Shown here in pieces: positions 1-13,166 of a stretch of 37,080 nucleotides of DNA. The DNA comes from Pigoraptor vietnamica (Eukaryota > Opisthokonta > Filasterea). How positions within the stretch are numbered: the first letter of the stretch is position 1; each line of letters opens with the position of its first letter. Below the pieces are notes generated by a model. That model searched no databases, was not told the DNA's origin, and was given only the letters and a program-made list of their open reading frames with translations. Location of the stretch: contig CALSCQ010000316.1 in NCBI GenBank assembly GCA_943704525.1, positions 1-37,080 on the forward strand. The letters run 5' to 3'. Made by a program: the position numbers and the translations under genes.

Positions 1-79
1 GTTCCCCCCCCCCCCCCCTTCCCCCCTCTCCCTCGCCCTCTTTTCTTTCTTCTTCCTCTCACGGTGGTGTTCTACCCAG
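1..79 (+). other. Intron tail with C/T-rich tract
   Basis: Bases 3-60 are almost pure C and T, with a run of C at the start, and lead to the acceptor ACCCAG at 74-79 of the GH3 gene. This is the pyrimidine tract and acceptor of an intron that may begin at or beyond the left edge. Confidence 0.7.
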
Positions 80-2283
<2,204 letters not shown>

Positions 2284-2458
2284 AGTGAGGCGATTTAGGA
2301 CCGCCCAGCGCTAAGATCTAAGACAATACACACAACTGCATGGAGAGGCGGACTGTTAAATTTAGGTCGGACAAATTTTCCGGCATCGCCAACAAGCACC
2401 AGATTGGAAACACCCCACACACCCCGCGTGCGTTCTTGCGTTCAAGGAAAAGGGAAAG

Positions 2459-2803
2459 ATGTCTCAAGAGGGTGCTGCAGCGCCAGGGCGCTTGGTGACC
2501 GTAGAGTGTCCGCACTGCTCGTCAAACGTGGAGGTGCCACCGGACGTGCTCGAGCTGCGCAAGCACACAAAGAACCGCATCGTAGGCTTTCGCAAGGGAA
2601 TGCTCGAGTGCAAGTGGTGGGCGCCACCGTCCCTCTATTTGTGTGTTTCAGTCCTTTATGTGAATGTAGTGGTGTCCGTGCTACTCGTGCCGAAGTGGGC
2701 CTTTGCACTCACTCACGAATTGCATCATTTTTTTGGAAAAATCAGGTGCAACCACAAATTCTACGGCCCGGGCGTCGACATGTGTATTTGCACCATTGCT
2801 TAG
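2459..2803 (+). CDS. Small double-CxxC zinc-ribbon-like protein, 71 aa
   Basis: Two exons, 2459-2616 and 2746-2803, joined in phase 2, give a 71-residue protein. Spliced, it has two CxxC knuckles: CPHC at residues 17-20, and CKWC created across the splice junction. The C-terminal part reads KFYGPGVDMCICTIA with two more Cys. Four Cys in two CxxC pairs about 30 residues apart are typical of a zinc ribbon. The donor (TG|GTGGGC) was preferred because it restores the second knuckle, whereas reading through the intron gives a longer hydrophobic tail with no sense. An alternative donor three bases earlier (2614) would break the knuckle. I do not recognise the family and no function is assigned. It lies 175 bases after the GH3 stop on the same strand. 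Confidence 0.6.
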   Translation: MSQEGAAAPGRLVTVECPHCSSNVEVPPDVLELRKHTKNRIVGFRKGMLECKWWAPPSLYLCVSVLYVNVVVSVLLVPKWAFALTHELHHFFGKIRCNHKFYGPGVDMCICTIA

Positions 2804-3687
2804 CGACTCGGCCTGGTCCCTTTCGGATCGCCCTCTTACCTCTACGCCACACACGAACTGCGTTTCGTTGCACCAGTCGGTCACTCGAAGCTTTTACTAT
2901 GGGGAGGCTCCATGCGACACGGCCCAGAACTATCCCCTTTATAGTGCAACATCGCCACGGCGACGCCCTCGTCTTTGACCCCATTCCTTGGGCGTTGTGC
3001 GGCTCTCTGCCTCTCTTAGCGCCCGCACAGCAGCTTTCAGAATGAAAAAAGGAGGTCGGAAAACGGGGTTCTTCAACCTGACGTCATTGTGACGTATGTT
3101 TTGATCTGTGTGGGCCCTTGCATTCTTCACATACTCAGTTGTGTGGCAGTTCTGTTTTCGGCTTCAAGATTTCACGTGCACAATTTTCTCCGTCCTCTCT
3201 GTTTTGGTTTTCGACGAAAGCATATACAATGTCTGCATTGAGAGGGCCATTTGTTTCGAGTCGCCGTGTCGTTCAGCATGAGAACAGTTGCGGGGCGACT
3301 GCAAAGCGTGGGAGTGATGCATTGACACAAAAAAGGGAGCTTGGCGCGCCAGGAATGTGCGTGCGCCTCGGCCCACGCGTGCCTTCGAACAGTGCTTCGG
3401 CATTTGGCCGCCTTCCGGCGCGCGGGGAATGGACGAATGGAAAGCGCTGTATGTGTGTCCGTTAGATCCCCGCCGAAACAAGCCAATTGAACGCGCGCGC
3501 TTGAAATTCCCCTGTGCTGCATACACAGACACCGGGGTTCGGAGGGACGATGCGCGCGCGCTCTCTTGCACGGGGAACGCTCGCCACAGTACGCGCGCTT
3601 CAGATTTGCCAACACCAACGCCACCCACAGCGACAACAGTTTCGCAGCGCGGACCGATTTAAAGCTGAGTTCGTCTTCATAGGTGAG
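2804..3687. other. Intergenic region, no gene supported
   Basis: About 880 bases between the small zinc protein and the next possible ORF. Open frames here (for example 3357-3662 +) are short and show no family motif. Two promoter-like words stand out: a palindromic CRE, TGACGTCA, at 3079-3086 with a second TGACGT half 3 bases later, and an E-box CACGTG at 3173-3178. The stretch probably holds the 5' region of the GT2 gene. Confidence 0.55.
3079..3086. promoter_or_regulatory. CRE-like palindrome TGACGTCA
   Basis: Perfect 8-base CRE (bZIP) palindrome, followed by a half site TGACGTA at 3090. It is 830 bases upstream of the GT2 start. Identity is by consensus only. Confidence 0.4.
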
Positions 3688-3864
3688 ATGGAGTGCGAAA
3701 AGCACGTCGTCGTCTTCGTTGCGCCGCACGAGTACGCATTGTCTAGCGACACGTTCTGTGAGGACCCCAGCGAGATTATCATCTCTGCGCTGCTCTTGTC
3801 CGGCATCCTCCTCTTCCTCTACGCGGCCATTGGCGGCGAACAAGGCGACATACCCCTCGCGTGA
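3688..3864 (+). CDS. Possible 58-aa single-pass membrane peptide
   Basis: An open frame from ATG 3688 to TGA 3862-3864 encodes 58 residues with a hydrophobic segment at about residues 31-49 (IISALLLSGILLFLYAAIG) and two Cys in the front half. The frame stays open upstream to about 3514, so it could instead be the last exon of a spliced gene, with a possible acceptor TTTCGCAG near 3648. Its stop is 45 bases before the GT2 ATG, so it may also be an upstream ORF on the GT2 mRNA. I do not recognise it. Confidence 0.3.
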   Translation: MECEKHVVVFVAPHEYALSSDTFCEDPSEIIISALLLSGILLFLYAAIGGEQGDIPLA

Positions 3865-3909
3865 ACACGCCGTTGACAAGACACATCGCTCCAAGAAGAC
3901 TTTGCGACG

Positions 3910-5631
3910 ATGAAGGCGGAAAAACCCCAAACTACGGTGGCGAGCGCGTGGCCAGACTGGCCCCAGGCGAAAGATAGGTCGACGCTGTCGATGGGCTCGT
4001 CGGTCACTCTCAAGCGCATCTTTCGGCTCCTCTTCTCCGGCGCACTGGTGTCGGCCATGGCCCATCTCGTGCAGCGGGCGACGGCGTGTGAGGGATGGTA
4101 CGAGTGGACGTTCTTTGTGTGCGAACTCATCCTCGTGTCCATGTCCCTCTTGAACATGGCCACTCTCCTCCCGACGCCCCGTTCACGAATGTCGCACGCC
4201 GAGGCAGATCGACTCCTCCGCGCGCGCCCTCTGCCGACCGTCGACGTCGTGATAGCGACGCACAGGGAGCCCGTGGAGATTATCGCCAACACGGTCAAGG
4301 CGGCGCTGGCAATCGAGTACCCTTCGGACCGCTTCCGCGTGTTTGTCATCAACGACGGCCACGGACCAGACTTTGAGCGGCGGCTGCGCGCGGCGCAAGA
4401 TGGCCGCTACCAGGTCGTTCGCAAGGACAACAACGAGGGGCACAAGGCCGGCAACATCAACAACTTCCTGCGGGAGACGCGCGGCAACCCGTCCGACCTT
4501 CTCTTCATGCTCGACGCCGACATGCGCGCGTGCCCGCACGCCCTCCGCGTGCTTGTCCCGTACTTTCTCCAGAACCGCCGCCTCGGGTTCGTGCAGGGCG
4601 CGCAGCGCTTCATGCCCAACGACGACGCGTGGTGCCTTGACGACGAGTGGAACTGCTGGTACGACACCGTACAGCCGCACCGCGACTCGATCGGCGTCGC
4701 CGTCTGTCTCGGCACCAACTTCATGATTCCACGCCGCGTGCTGGATGCTGTCGGCGGTTTTCCAAAGGACTTTGTCATCGAGGACGCGGCGCTCGCACTG
4801 CTCGTCCACTCGCTCGGCTACGAGACGCGCTACGTCGGCGGCTGCGTCGCCCTGGGGCTCGGGCCGCCGGACGGTCTCGCCATGGTGCGTCAGCAAGTGC
4901 GGTACTGCGAGGGCAACGCGCAGCTCGTGCGGTGGCTGCTGTGGGACCGCGCCCTCCCCGAGCTCCATCCCTTCAAGAAGTACGCGCAGATCTTCTTCTT
5001 CTCGTACTATCTGCTCGGCCCGTTCGTCGTCGCCATGTTCGTCGATCCGATCGTGCGCATCGCCGCAAGCTTGCCGCCGCCGCCCGGCATGAACGCGTCC
5101 ACGTACGTCCCCTTCCTGCTCTTCTTCGGCGCCGCGGAGCTCATCGCGTACTACCCGCACCACTTCAGTCTCTACCGCCGCAAGCAGATGTACGCCGTGC
5201 TGGCGTGGCCGTTCACTGTCGCTTGGAGCGCCTTCTCAGGCCGCGCCGTCGAGTTCGTTCCCACGATTTCCGAGGGACCGCACGGCGCCGAACACTCTCC
5301 GGGTGAGCGACGCACGCACGCGCCCGCAGGCAAGAAGCGGCCGGCGGGACCCCTCGCGACGCTCGCCTTCCACTTTGCGTATGCTGCGGGCGTGCTCCTC
5401 GCCGCCGCGTGCGTGCAGGTCGGCTTTGCCGCGCTCTCCGATGCACTGCGCGCGGTGTATGCGGTGGCGAACATGGCGCCTATCATTGCCGTTGTCGCTG
5501 CGGGCAAGGGATCGCCCGTCGCCCGGCTCAAGATGCTGACGTACGCGCCGCTGCTCGGCATTGCTGGGCTGACGGCCTTCATGGTGGCGACGGGACAGCC
5601 TGCGCTCGTGCCGCTGCTGCCGTACTATTAG
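3910..5631 (+). CDS. GT2 cellulose-synthase-like glycosyltransferase, 573 aa
   Basis: Single-exon membrane glycosyltransferase of family 2, BcsA/cellulose-synthase type, which polymerises a beta-glycan from a UDP-sugar and pushes it across a membrane. Two N-terminal membrane spans (about residues 35-85) precede the catalytic domain. The DDD set is visible: INDGHGPD near 148, LDADMR near 201 and VIEDAAL near 290 (the TED position). The product-binding Q(x)xRW motif is QQVRYCEG near 328, with Tyr in place of Trp. TNFMIPRRVLDAVGGF and a gating-loop-like VEFVPTISEG (family FxVTPKG) are also present, followed by four or so C-terminal spans. The PilZ domain of bacterial BcsA is absent. Whether the product is cellulose, another beta-glucan or chitin-like cannot be told from sequence. 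A 27-base GT...CAG stretch at 5303-5329 is in frame either way and is treated as coding. Confidence 0.88.
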   Translation: MKAEKPQTTVASAWPDWPQAKDRSTLSMGSSVTLKRIFRLLFSGALVSAMAHLVQRATACEGWYEWTFFVCELILVSMSLLNMATLLPTPRSRMSHAEADRLLRARPLPTVDVVIATHREPVEIIANTVKAALAIEYPSDRFRVFVINDGHGPDFERRLRAAQDGRYQVVRKDNNEGHKAGNINNFLRETRGNPSDLLFMLDADMRACPHALRVLVPYFLQNRRLGFVQGAQRFMPNDDAWCLDDEWNCWYDTVQPHRDSIGVAVCLGTNFMIPRRVLDAVGGFPKDFVIEDAALALLVHSLGYETRYVGGCVALGLGPPDGLAMVRQQVRYCEGNAQLVRWLLWDRALPELHPFKKYAQIFFFSYYLLGPFVVAMFVDPIVRIAASLPPPPGMNASTYVPFLLFFGAAELIAYYPHHFSLYRRKQMYAVLAWPFTVAWSAFSGRAVEFVPTISEGPHGAEHSPGERRTHAPAGKKRPAGPLATLAFHFAYAAGVLLAAACVQVGFAALSDALRAVYAVANMAPIIAVVAAGKGSPVARLKMLTYAPLLGIAGLTAFMVATGQPALVPLLPYY

Positions 5632-5815
5632 AGATGCGCAAGGAGTGGCTTTGAGATCCGGCGTTCTTATATTAAATGGACACTGCATGACAAACGAGAA
5701 AACCTCGGCTGATCAGAGTCCGCATTGCATGCGGTTACCCCACACTCAGTCCACATCTCCCTCTTCAACACCGCGTCCTCCCACTGAAGAGTTTCGTACG
5801 GTATTCGCAGTCGCA

Positions 5816-7959
<2,144 letters not shown>

Positions 7960-8545
7960 AGCAGCGCTCGCCCAATTTTAAGTAGAATTACCAGAACTTC
8001 AGTTAACAGAATAAGACTTTGTTTTTTAAGTCCGTCGGCCAGTGGTGTCATGTGCTGGCGGTGTGCTCGGCGAGGGCATCAGTGCCATTGAGAGTGGCGT
8101 AAAGTGGAGCATCGTTTCAAATTGGCCTTTCTTGGTCGAGAGCCGTTCGGAAGAAAGCACGGCTGCGATAGCCAGCAATTTCGAAAATTTAATGTGGTGT
8201 GACGGGCTAGGGTTGGGGCAGCTGCTTTGTATTCAATTGTCCGCAAAAAACCAAAACATAAGTTTAATTTCCATAGTAATGGTTGGCCAAGCTCGCCATT
8301 CATTTCCACCTGCCGGCAGTGGTTACCGTAGAAGGGCAGGCGTACACCGGCCACAACTTAAGCACTTGACGGAGCCAAGGGCCGAAAACAATCTCAATAC
8401 ATGCGGCAACTGGACCGCCGCCTAATGGAATAAGTCGGGTTTCGGTGGCCGCCCTTGCCGGACCCGACGGCATTTGATCGCGTAGAAATTCGGCCCAAGG
8501 CAGCCCCATTCATCGAGAGTTCCAATTCAATCGCCCCGACCGTCC
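7960..8545. other. Convergent intergenic region, no gene seen
   Basis: Lies between the 3' ends of the sirtuin gene and the SAC3/THP3-like gene. Open frames are short and without motifs. I see no repeat or RNA gene in it. Confidence 0.6.
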
Positions 8546-9927
8546 TCAGCCTTTGCGAGCGGCCGCAGGTGCCTTGAACGTCACCGTGCGCTTGTCCGGC
8601 GACAGCTGCTCCGCCGCCACGCCGCCTTTCGAAAGGAGAAACGACGCGCACCTCGCAATGTCGACGCCGTCAGACGCCGTCGCAGCAGATGATGGGGGTG
8701 CATTTCCGTCGAAGAATGCATCATCGCCCGGTCGCGCGGTTGTCGCAGAGTCGAAATGCGATGCCTCGCAATCGAATCCCAAAAAGGCGCACAGCTTGAG
8801 CGACGGAATGGACATGTACGCCTTCGCGATTACAGCGACGCCGCGCGAGCGCATCGAGGGCACGGCCGCCTGCGGAGCAAAAGGAGGGTAAGCGACGACA
8901 AAAAATGCACATGTAGCAAACGGGCCCATAATGCGCCATTATGGACGCTTGTGGCTCGACGAACAGGAGCGGGCGCAGGGCACCGACCATCATGACCGTG
9001 CGCTGGTGCTGCGTGGCGCGCGACAGGCAACGAAAGAAGGACACGTAATCGGAGAAGCGGACGGCCAAGTAGACGCGAAGTGCCATTGCGACTTCGGGGG
9101 ACTGCGCACGAGACATCGATGCAGGGTGAGTCGTCGTGGGAGGCCCACCTACACTGCTTCGGCCGCAACACTCGCACGCCAAACTCTCGCAAGAAGTTAC
9201 GTTGGAGACGGACCTGCAATACACGCGCGGAGAGAGTCGACAGAATCTGTCCGACGTCCGCCTCGGCGCCGTCGCCCACAGCGCACGCATAATAGAGGAC
9301 ATAGAGGCCCCCAAACTCGCACTCGCGCAAAGTGGCGGGATCACCGGGCACGGCCAGCGCGGGGTACAGCACCGTCACCAGCGACGACGCGCACTTGAGA
9401 AACTCGGCCAATTCACCAGCTGTGAGCGACGCATCCGCCGCTTCCTCGTACACTTTCAGCGCGAACAGGTCGCTTTCCCTCGATCTTTCTGCGCTCACCC
9501 GCGCGCCGACCGCGTTCGCCCCGCTTTCGTCAAGAAAATGCGCGCACGTAGAGATGATGCCCTCGCGTAGCTTGCGATATTGCAGCACTATGTGCTTCAG
9601 GCCGTCCACGCGCGCCTTCTGCGCCCTCTCGTCCCCCGGCGACGCCACGGGCAATTCGTCGGAAAGTCGACGAACAATCGCGTAAAGGGCCTTTTGATTG
9701 CGGGGATCGCGCAGAGACAGGAAACCGCTGCCGCCGTCACCGGAGCCCTTGCTCACGAGGCCATACGCATCTGCGTCGCGGGCGGCCGTCTTGGGCGGTT
9801 CGGGCGTGGCGAAGCGCTCGGCGCGATTCGCGCGATTCTGACTTTCGCTTGCGTGCGCGTGGGAATGGTTCGAGTGTCGTGCCTGCGAGTGGCCGCGGCG
9901 TGCGCCTCTGCTGTTGCTGTGCGACAT
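8546..9927 (-). CDS. SAC3/GANP/THP3-domain protein (LENG8/THP3-like), 405 aa
   Basis: Three exons on the minus strand: 9927-9214, 9101-8922 and 8869-8546, all phase 0. The second intron is only 52 bases. The N-terminal 60 residues are low-complexity and rich in His, Ser and Arg. From about residue 65 the protein follows the SAC3/GANP fold of the Thp3/LENG8 branch: RDPRNQKALYAIVRRL, then YRKLREGIISTCAHFL, the helical ALKVYEEAA...FLKCASSLVTVLYP and GGLYVLYYAC, then ALRVYLAVRFSDYVSFFRCL and RSRGVAVIAKAYMSIPSLKLCAFLGFD (winged-helix part). In yeast and animals such proteins pair with a PCI partner (Csn12/PCID2) and act in transcription elongation, splicing and mRNA export, in the nucleus. Assignment to the Thp3 branch rather than to SAC3 itself is an inference from length and domain-only build. 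Confidence 0.8.
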
Positions 9928-10135
9928 TCTCAGACGGAGTCGGGTCGAAGGGAGCCGTTTGGAGGTTTAAAAAGCAGAGGTGTGCGTGAGTCAATCGCCT
10001 TTTCACGTGCCGAACTGTCATGACACTGAGGGTAACATACTGCGTGCCGGACAGTGCCTCCACCTTCTTCATCGATTGCTAATCACCCCTCGCTTCCACA
10101 CGGCGCCTTTCTTCTTTCCTCTGCACTCGCCGCAC

Positions 10136-11012
10136 ATGGCCGACGCGGGCGCCGTAAAAGGGGATGGCGGCACCCCCAAGCCGCCAGGGTCGCTGTTCGT
10201 TCGTGCAGCGCACATGGTGGGCGATCATGATGGCGCCGTAGCGTCATGACTGCGCGTCTCCCTCCCCACACACGCATGCACACACTCACACGCGACATTG
10301 CCAGTGTGCGCCAACAGCTCCTCTCTCATGCCTTGTCCTTTGAGTTGTGCTTAGCGGTGCGTCGTGGCAGACAAAATGGGTCGTCGCGGGAACGACGTTT
10401 GTTGTTCTCGTCAAGTTTCGCACGGCTGAGGTTGCGCAGTTCGTCGGCGGCGCGTGCCTTTGCGCTCTGCTGGGTGAGCAAGAGAGCCTGTTGTGTGCAT
10501 GATTGTAACAGCGCCGTCGTCTGCCGCACTCACGCGTACATTCCCACCCGACACGACGTGAAACCCAACCACACACAAACCTGTATTCTTCACAACCATT
10601 CAGCATCATGCATGCACACCCACACACTCACACTTGCGCGCCTTGCGTCACAGGTCGCACTCTGAAGCACACGATTAAGCAGCCGCGTCCTCTCACGGCC
10701 GGCGACACGCGCGGCTACGGGATGCCGAGTTCGCACGCGCAGACGATATCGTACTTTGGCACTTACATCTTCCTCGCCGCTTCGCATTATCGCGACGACA
10801 TACTCGCTGCGCTTGGCGCGCAAGCGACGCCGTCCACTCGAGCGGCCGTCACGGCGTGCGGCGCTGCGGCCGTGGCGGGATCGTGCTGGGTGTCGTGGTC
10901 ACGTGTGCGGCTCGGACTCCACACGCCCGCGCAGGTCGCTGTGGGTGTGTGCGTGGGCACGACGTTTGGCGGCGCGTGGTTTGCGCTGTGCCATCGACTG
11001 GCGAGCCAATGA
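10136..11012 (+). CDS. PAP2-family lipid phosphatase (LPP-epsilon / dolichyl-diphosphatase-like)
   Basis: The last two exons are clear: about 10355-10473 and 10654-11012. They encode a membrane PAP2 phosphatase with motif C1 KHTIKQPRP, motif C2 GMPSSHAQ and motif C3 SRVRLGLHTPAQV. The SWQTKWVVAG region just before C1 and Gln instead of Asp at the end of C3 resemble plant LPP-epsilon and dolichyldiphosphatase rather than classical PAP2. It should remove phosphate from a lipid (di)phosphate in the ER or a plastid-like membrane, and the substrate is not readable. Exon 1 is placed at ATG 10136 (MADAGAVKG...), but its splice junction is uncertain: donor 10189 with acceptor 10354, or donor 10203 with acceptor 10344, both keep the frame. 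It is divergent from the SAC3/THP3-like gene, with CACGTG at 10004-10009 between them. Confidence 0.78.
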
Positions 11013-11336
11013 AAGGGCGCGAGATATGCGGGCAACGAGCACTTGAGTGTATCGACGGAAGGGCTGTTGCGTAGCTGTTGCTTTGTGCGCAGGTGGCGGC
11101 GCTGCATGGAGGGCAAGTGGCCGCGCGCCTATCGCACGATCGATCACAAAGTGCATTGGGCGCCATTTCGTGTCATAAGAAGAAACCTTTCTTTCACTTT
11201 TGAAATTGCTCAGAAAGTACAAACGCACGTACGGCCGCACGCGCGAGAGAGACGCCGCCAAACGCACGCCACACTGCCGCACACATATTTACGCGCCAAC
11301 ACACCCTAGAACTCTTTACAAGCCAGCAAATCCCTC
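11013..11336. other. Convergent 3' region between PAP2 and MFS genes
   Basis: Holds the 3' ends of the two convergent genes. I see no further gene or repeat. Confidence 0.6.
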
Positions 11337-13130
11337 TCAATCCAGTGGCCTGTAGCCGGAAGTCTGCGACGTCGACGCCGTCACCGACCGCCTGCGCGCC
11401 TTCTTATGTTTCTTCTGGCATGGCGTCGGTGATGCGGGCGGCAGGAGCGTGCCCTTCGTCACGTCATAGATGTTCGCACACGCCGCGCCAAACGTCACGT
11501 CGGGAGCCGCGTGCGTCGGGAGTTGGTCTGCGTACACGGCTGGCGGATAATCGCCGCCGGCAAGCAGACCCTGGAGAACCTCTTCGTCGACGTCCACGCG
11601 CGGCGGCTTGGACGAGGGAACAGGACGCGGCGCCGACGCGCTCGATCGCCAACCGCGCACGCCTCCCTTCTCCACGTCAGCAGCGGGGACGAGGCCGCTG
11701 CCGCCAAGTGTGCCGTAGTTTGAGACGGGTGCCGACACGTCCGCAAACGACTGGTAGCCACCGGACGCGATGATGCCGCCGGGCTCGGAGGCCGCAGGTG
11801 CGGGACGCGCCGGTCCGCTCAGCTTCTTCGCCTTGCCCAAGAGCGCCTCCTTCTCAGCGAACGCAGGGTCGCGCGGGAGATACTGCGCGACGAAGAACAG
11901 GACGAAGCCGACGAGCGACGCGACCGAAAAGGCGCGGAAGAGCACCTTCGCGCCAAAATGGTCGTAGACGATGCCGCCGACGAGCGCGCCGCAGCTGGCA
12001 CCGAGGCCGTTGTACACGCCGTTGAAGAGGCCGATCGTCGTCGAGCTGAGCCCCGGCGGCGCAAACTCGTTGGCGTAGGCGACGCCGGCGCTCCACATGG
12101 CACCGAAGGTGACGCCGTGGAGAAGCTCGATGGGGAGCACGAAGAGCGGCTTGTCGATCAGGGTGTAGAGGAACATGCGCAGCGCAAAGCACACGAACAC
12201 AGCGTAGAGCACGCGCCGCACGCCGAATCGCGCGATGAGGTTGCCCGAGAAGAAGAAGAAGGGCAGCTCGGCGACGCACGTGACCGCGAGGGACAGCCCC
12301 ATGATGCTCTCGTTCGCGCCGAGCGACTCGAGGTACATGAACTCGTAGTTCGAGATGACCGACGCCGACATGCCCATAAGGAAGATGGAAAGGTAAAACG
12401 CACCGAGCTGCCAGTCGGCGAACAATTTGCACACGGCGCGCCACGAGGGCCGCTCGGGGGGCGTCGCCGCCGCGTCCGCACACACCTCATCGACCTCGTC
12501 GGATGTTCCAACAACATCCTTCTTCTCGCTCTTGTCTTCCTGGTCGAGGTGCGAGAAGCCGCCGCACACAAAAACGACGGGGATGACGAGGAGCGTCGTG
12601 GCGGCGTGCGCGATGAAGCCCCACTTGATACCAAACCGCTCCACGACGATGCCCATGCCCAGCGACGCACCGCCCCATCCGATCGAGCCGAAGATGCGCT
12701 GCCGGCCGTAGTTGGCCTTGTTCTCGCCGAGCAGACGAATGACGGCGGCGTCGACGAGCGGCATCACGGGAGCGCCGATCAACGCCGTCGCGCATACGAT
12801 CGCGACGAGCCACTTGAAGCCGTGGAGGACGTAGACGGCGAGGCGGCATGCCGTGGACACCACGAGGGTGAAAAGGAGGATGGCCTTGTAGCCATGGCTC
12901 CAGTCGGCGAGGAGCGTCCACAGCGGGCATCCGACGAACGAGAGGAGGGGGGTGAAGGTGCCAAGAAGGCCGACCTGCGTCTTCGTTAGGCCTTGGTGGA
13001 GGTAGTAGAGGGGTAGATACGGCGTGAGACAGGCAAGGGACACATTCATCAGGAGATAGAGCAGCTTTGGAGGGAGGAGCTTGAGATTGACCCCCATGGC
13101 GCCCACACACTCACACGCTGCCGATTGCAA
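11337..13130 (-). CDS. MFS transporter, MFS_1-like/MFSD6-like, up to 597 aa
   Basis: A single open frame on the minus strand encodes a 12-span major facilitator. It starts LLYLLMNVSLACLTPYLPLY with the LTKTQVGLLG loop, typical of the MFS_1_like (MFSD6, sugar-permease-like) group. The motif-A region reads PLWTLLADWSHGYK. IFGSIGWGGASLGMG is in the fourth/fifth span area. A charged loop (about residues 205-240) splits the two six-helix halves, and GVTFGAMWSAGVAYANEFAP and NGVYNGLGASCGALVGG lie in the second half. The last 150 residues form a low-complexity tail rich in Pro, Ala and Ser that should be cytosolic. The substrate cannot be told. Two starts are possible: 13130, or the second Met at 13097 (MGVNLKLL), which aligns better with the family. 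Confidence 0.85.
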   Translation of the reverse strand: MQSAACECVGAMGVNLKLLPPKLLYLLMNVSLACLTPYLPLYYLHQGLTKTQVGLLGTFTPLLSFVGCPLWTLLADWSHGYKAILLFTLVVSTACRLAVYVLHGFKWLVAIVCATALIGAPVMPLVDAAVIRLLGENKANYGRQRIFGSIGWGGASLGMGIVVERFGIKWGFIAHAATTLLVIPVVFVCGGFSHLDQEDKSEKKDVVGTSDEVDEVCADAAATPPERPSWRAVCKLFADWQLGAFYLSIFLMGMSASVISNYEFMYLESLGANESIMGLSLAVTCVAELPFFFFSGNLIARFGVRRVLYAVFVCFALRMFLYTLIDKPLFVLPIELLHGVTFGAMWSAGVAYANEFAPPGLSSTTIGLFNGVYNGLGASCGALVGGIVYDHFGAKVLFRAFSVASLVGFVLFFVAQYLPRDPAFAEKEALLGKAKKLSGPARPAPAASEPGGIIASGGYQSFADVSAPVSNYGTLGGSGLVPAADVEKGGVRGWRSSASAPRPVPSSKPPRVDVDEEVLQGLLAGGDYPPAVYADQLPTHAAPDVTFGAACANIYDVTKGTLLPPASPTPCQKKHKKARRRSVTASTSQTSGYRPLD

Positions 13131-13141
13131 TAAGGAGGGTT

Positions 13142-13166
13142 CAGCTGTGCCTCCACTGCACAGCTG
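13142..13166. promoter_or_regulatory. Inverted repeat with two CAGCTG boxes before MFS gene
   Basis: CAGCTGTGC at 13142-13150 and GCACAGCTG at 13158-13166 form a perfect 9-base inverted repeat with a 7-base loop, 11 bases upstream of the longer MFS start. It could fold as a hairpin in the 5' leader, or act as a paired E-box. Confidence 0.45.

Noticed and set aside
3172-4065. 297-codon minus-strand frame upstream of the GT2 gene
   Set aside because: It overlaps the synthase start, has no recognisable domain, and shows no splice or start context that would support it.
4183-5163. 326-codon minus-strand frame opposite the GT2 gene
   Set aside because: It is a shadow of the synthase frame, with low-complexity charged sequence and no motif.
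11958-12989. 343-codon plus-strand frame opposite the MFS gene
   Set aside because: Shadow frame rich in Arg, Glu and His; the minus strand encodes an obvious 12-span transporter.
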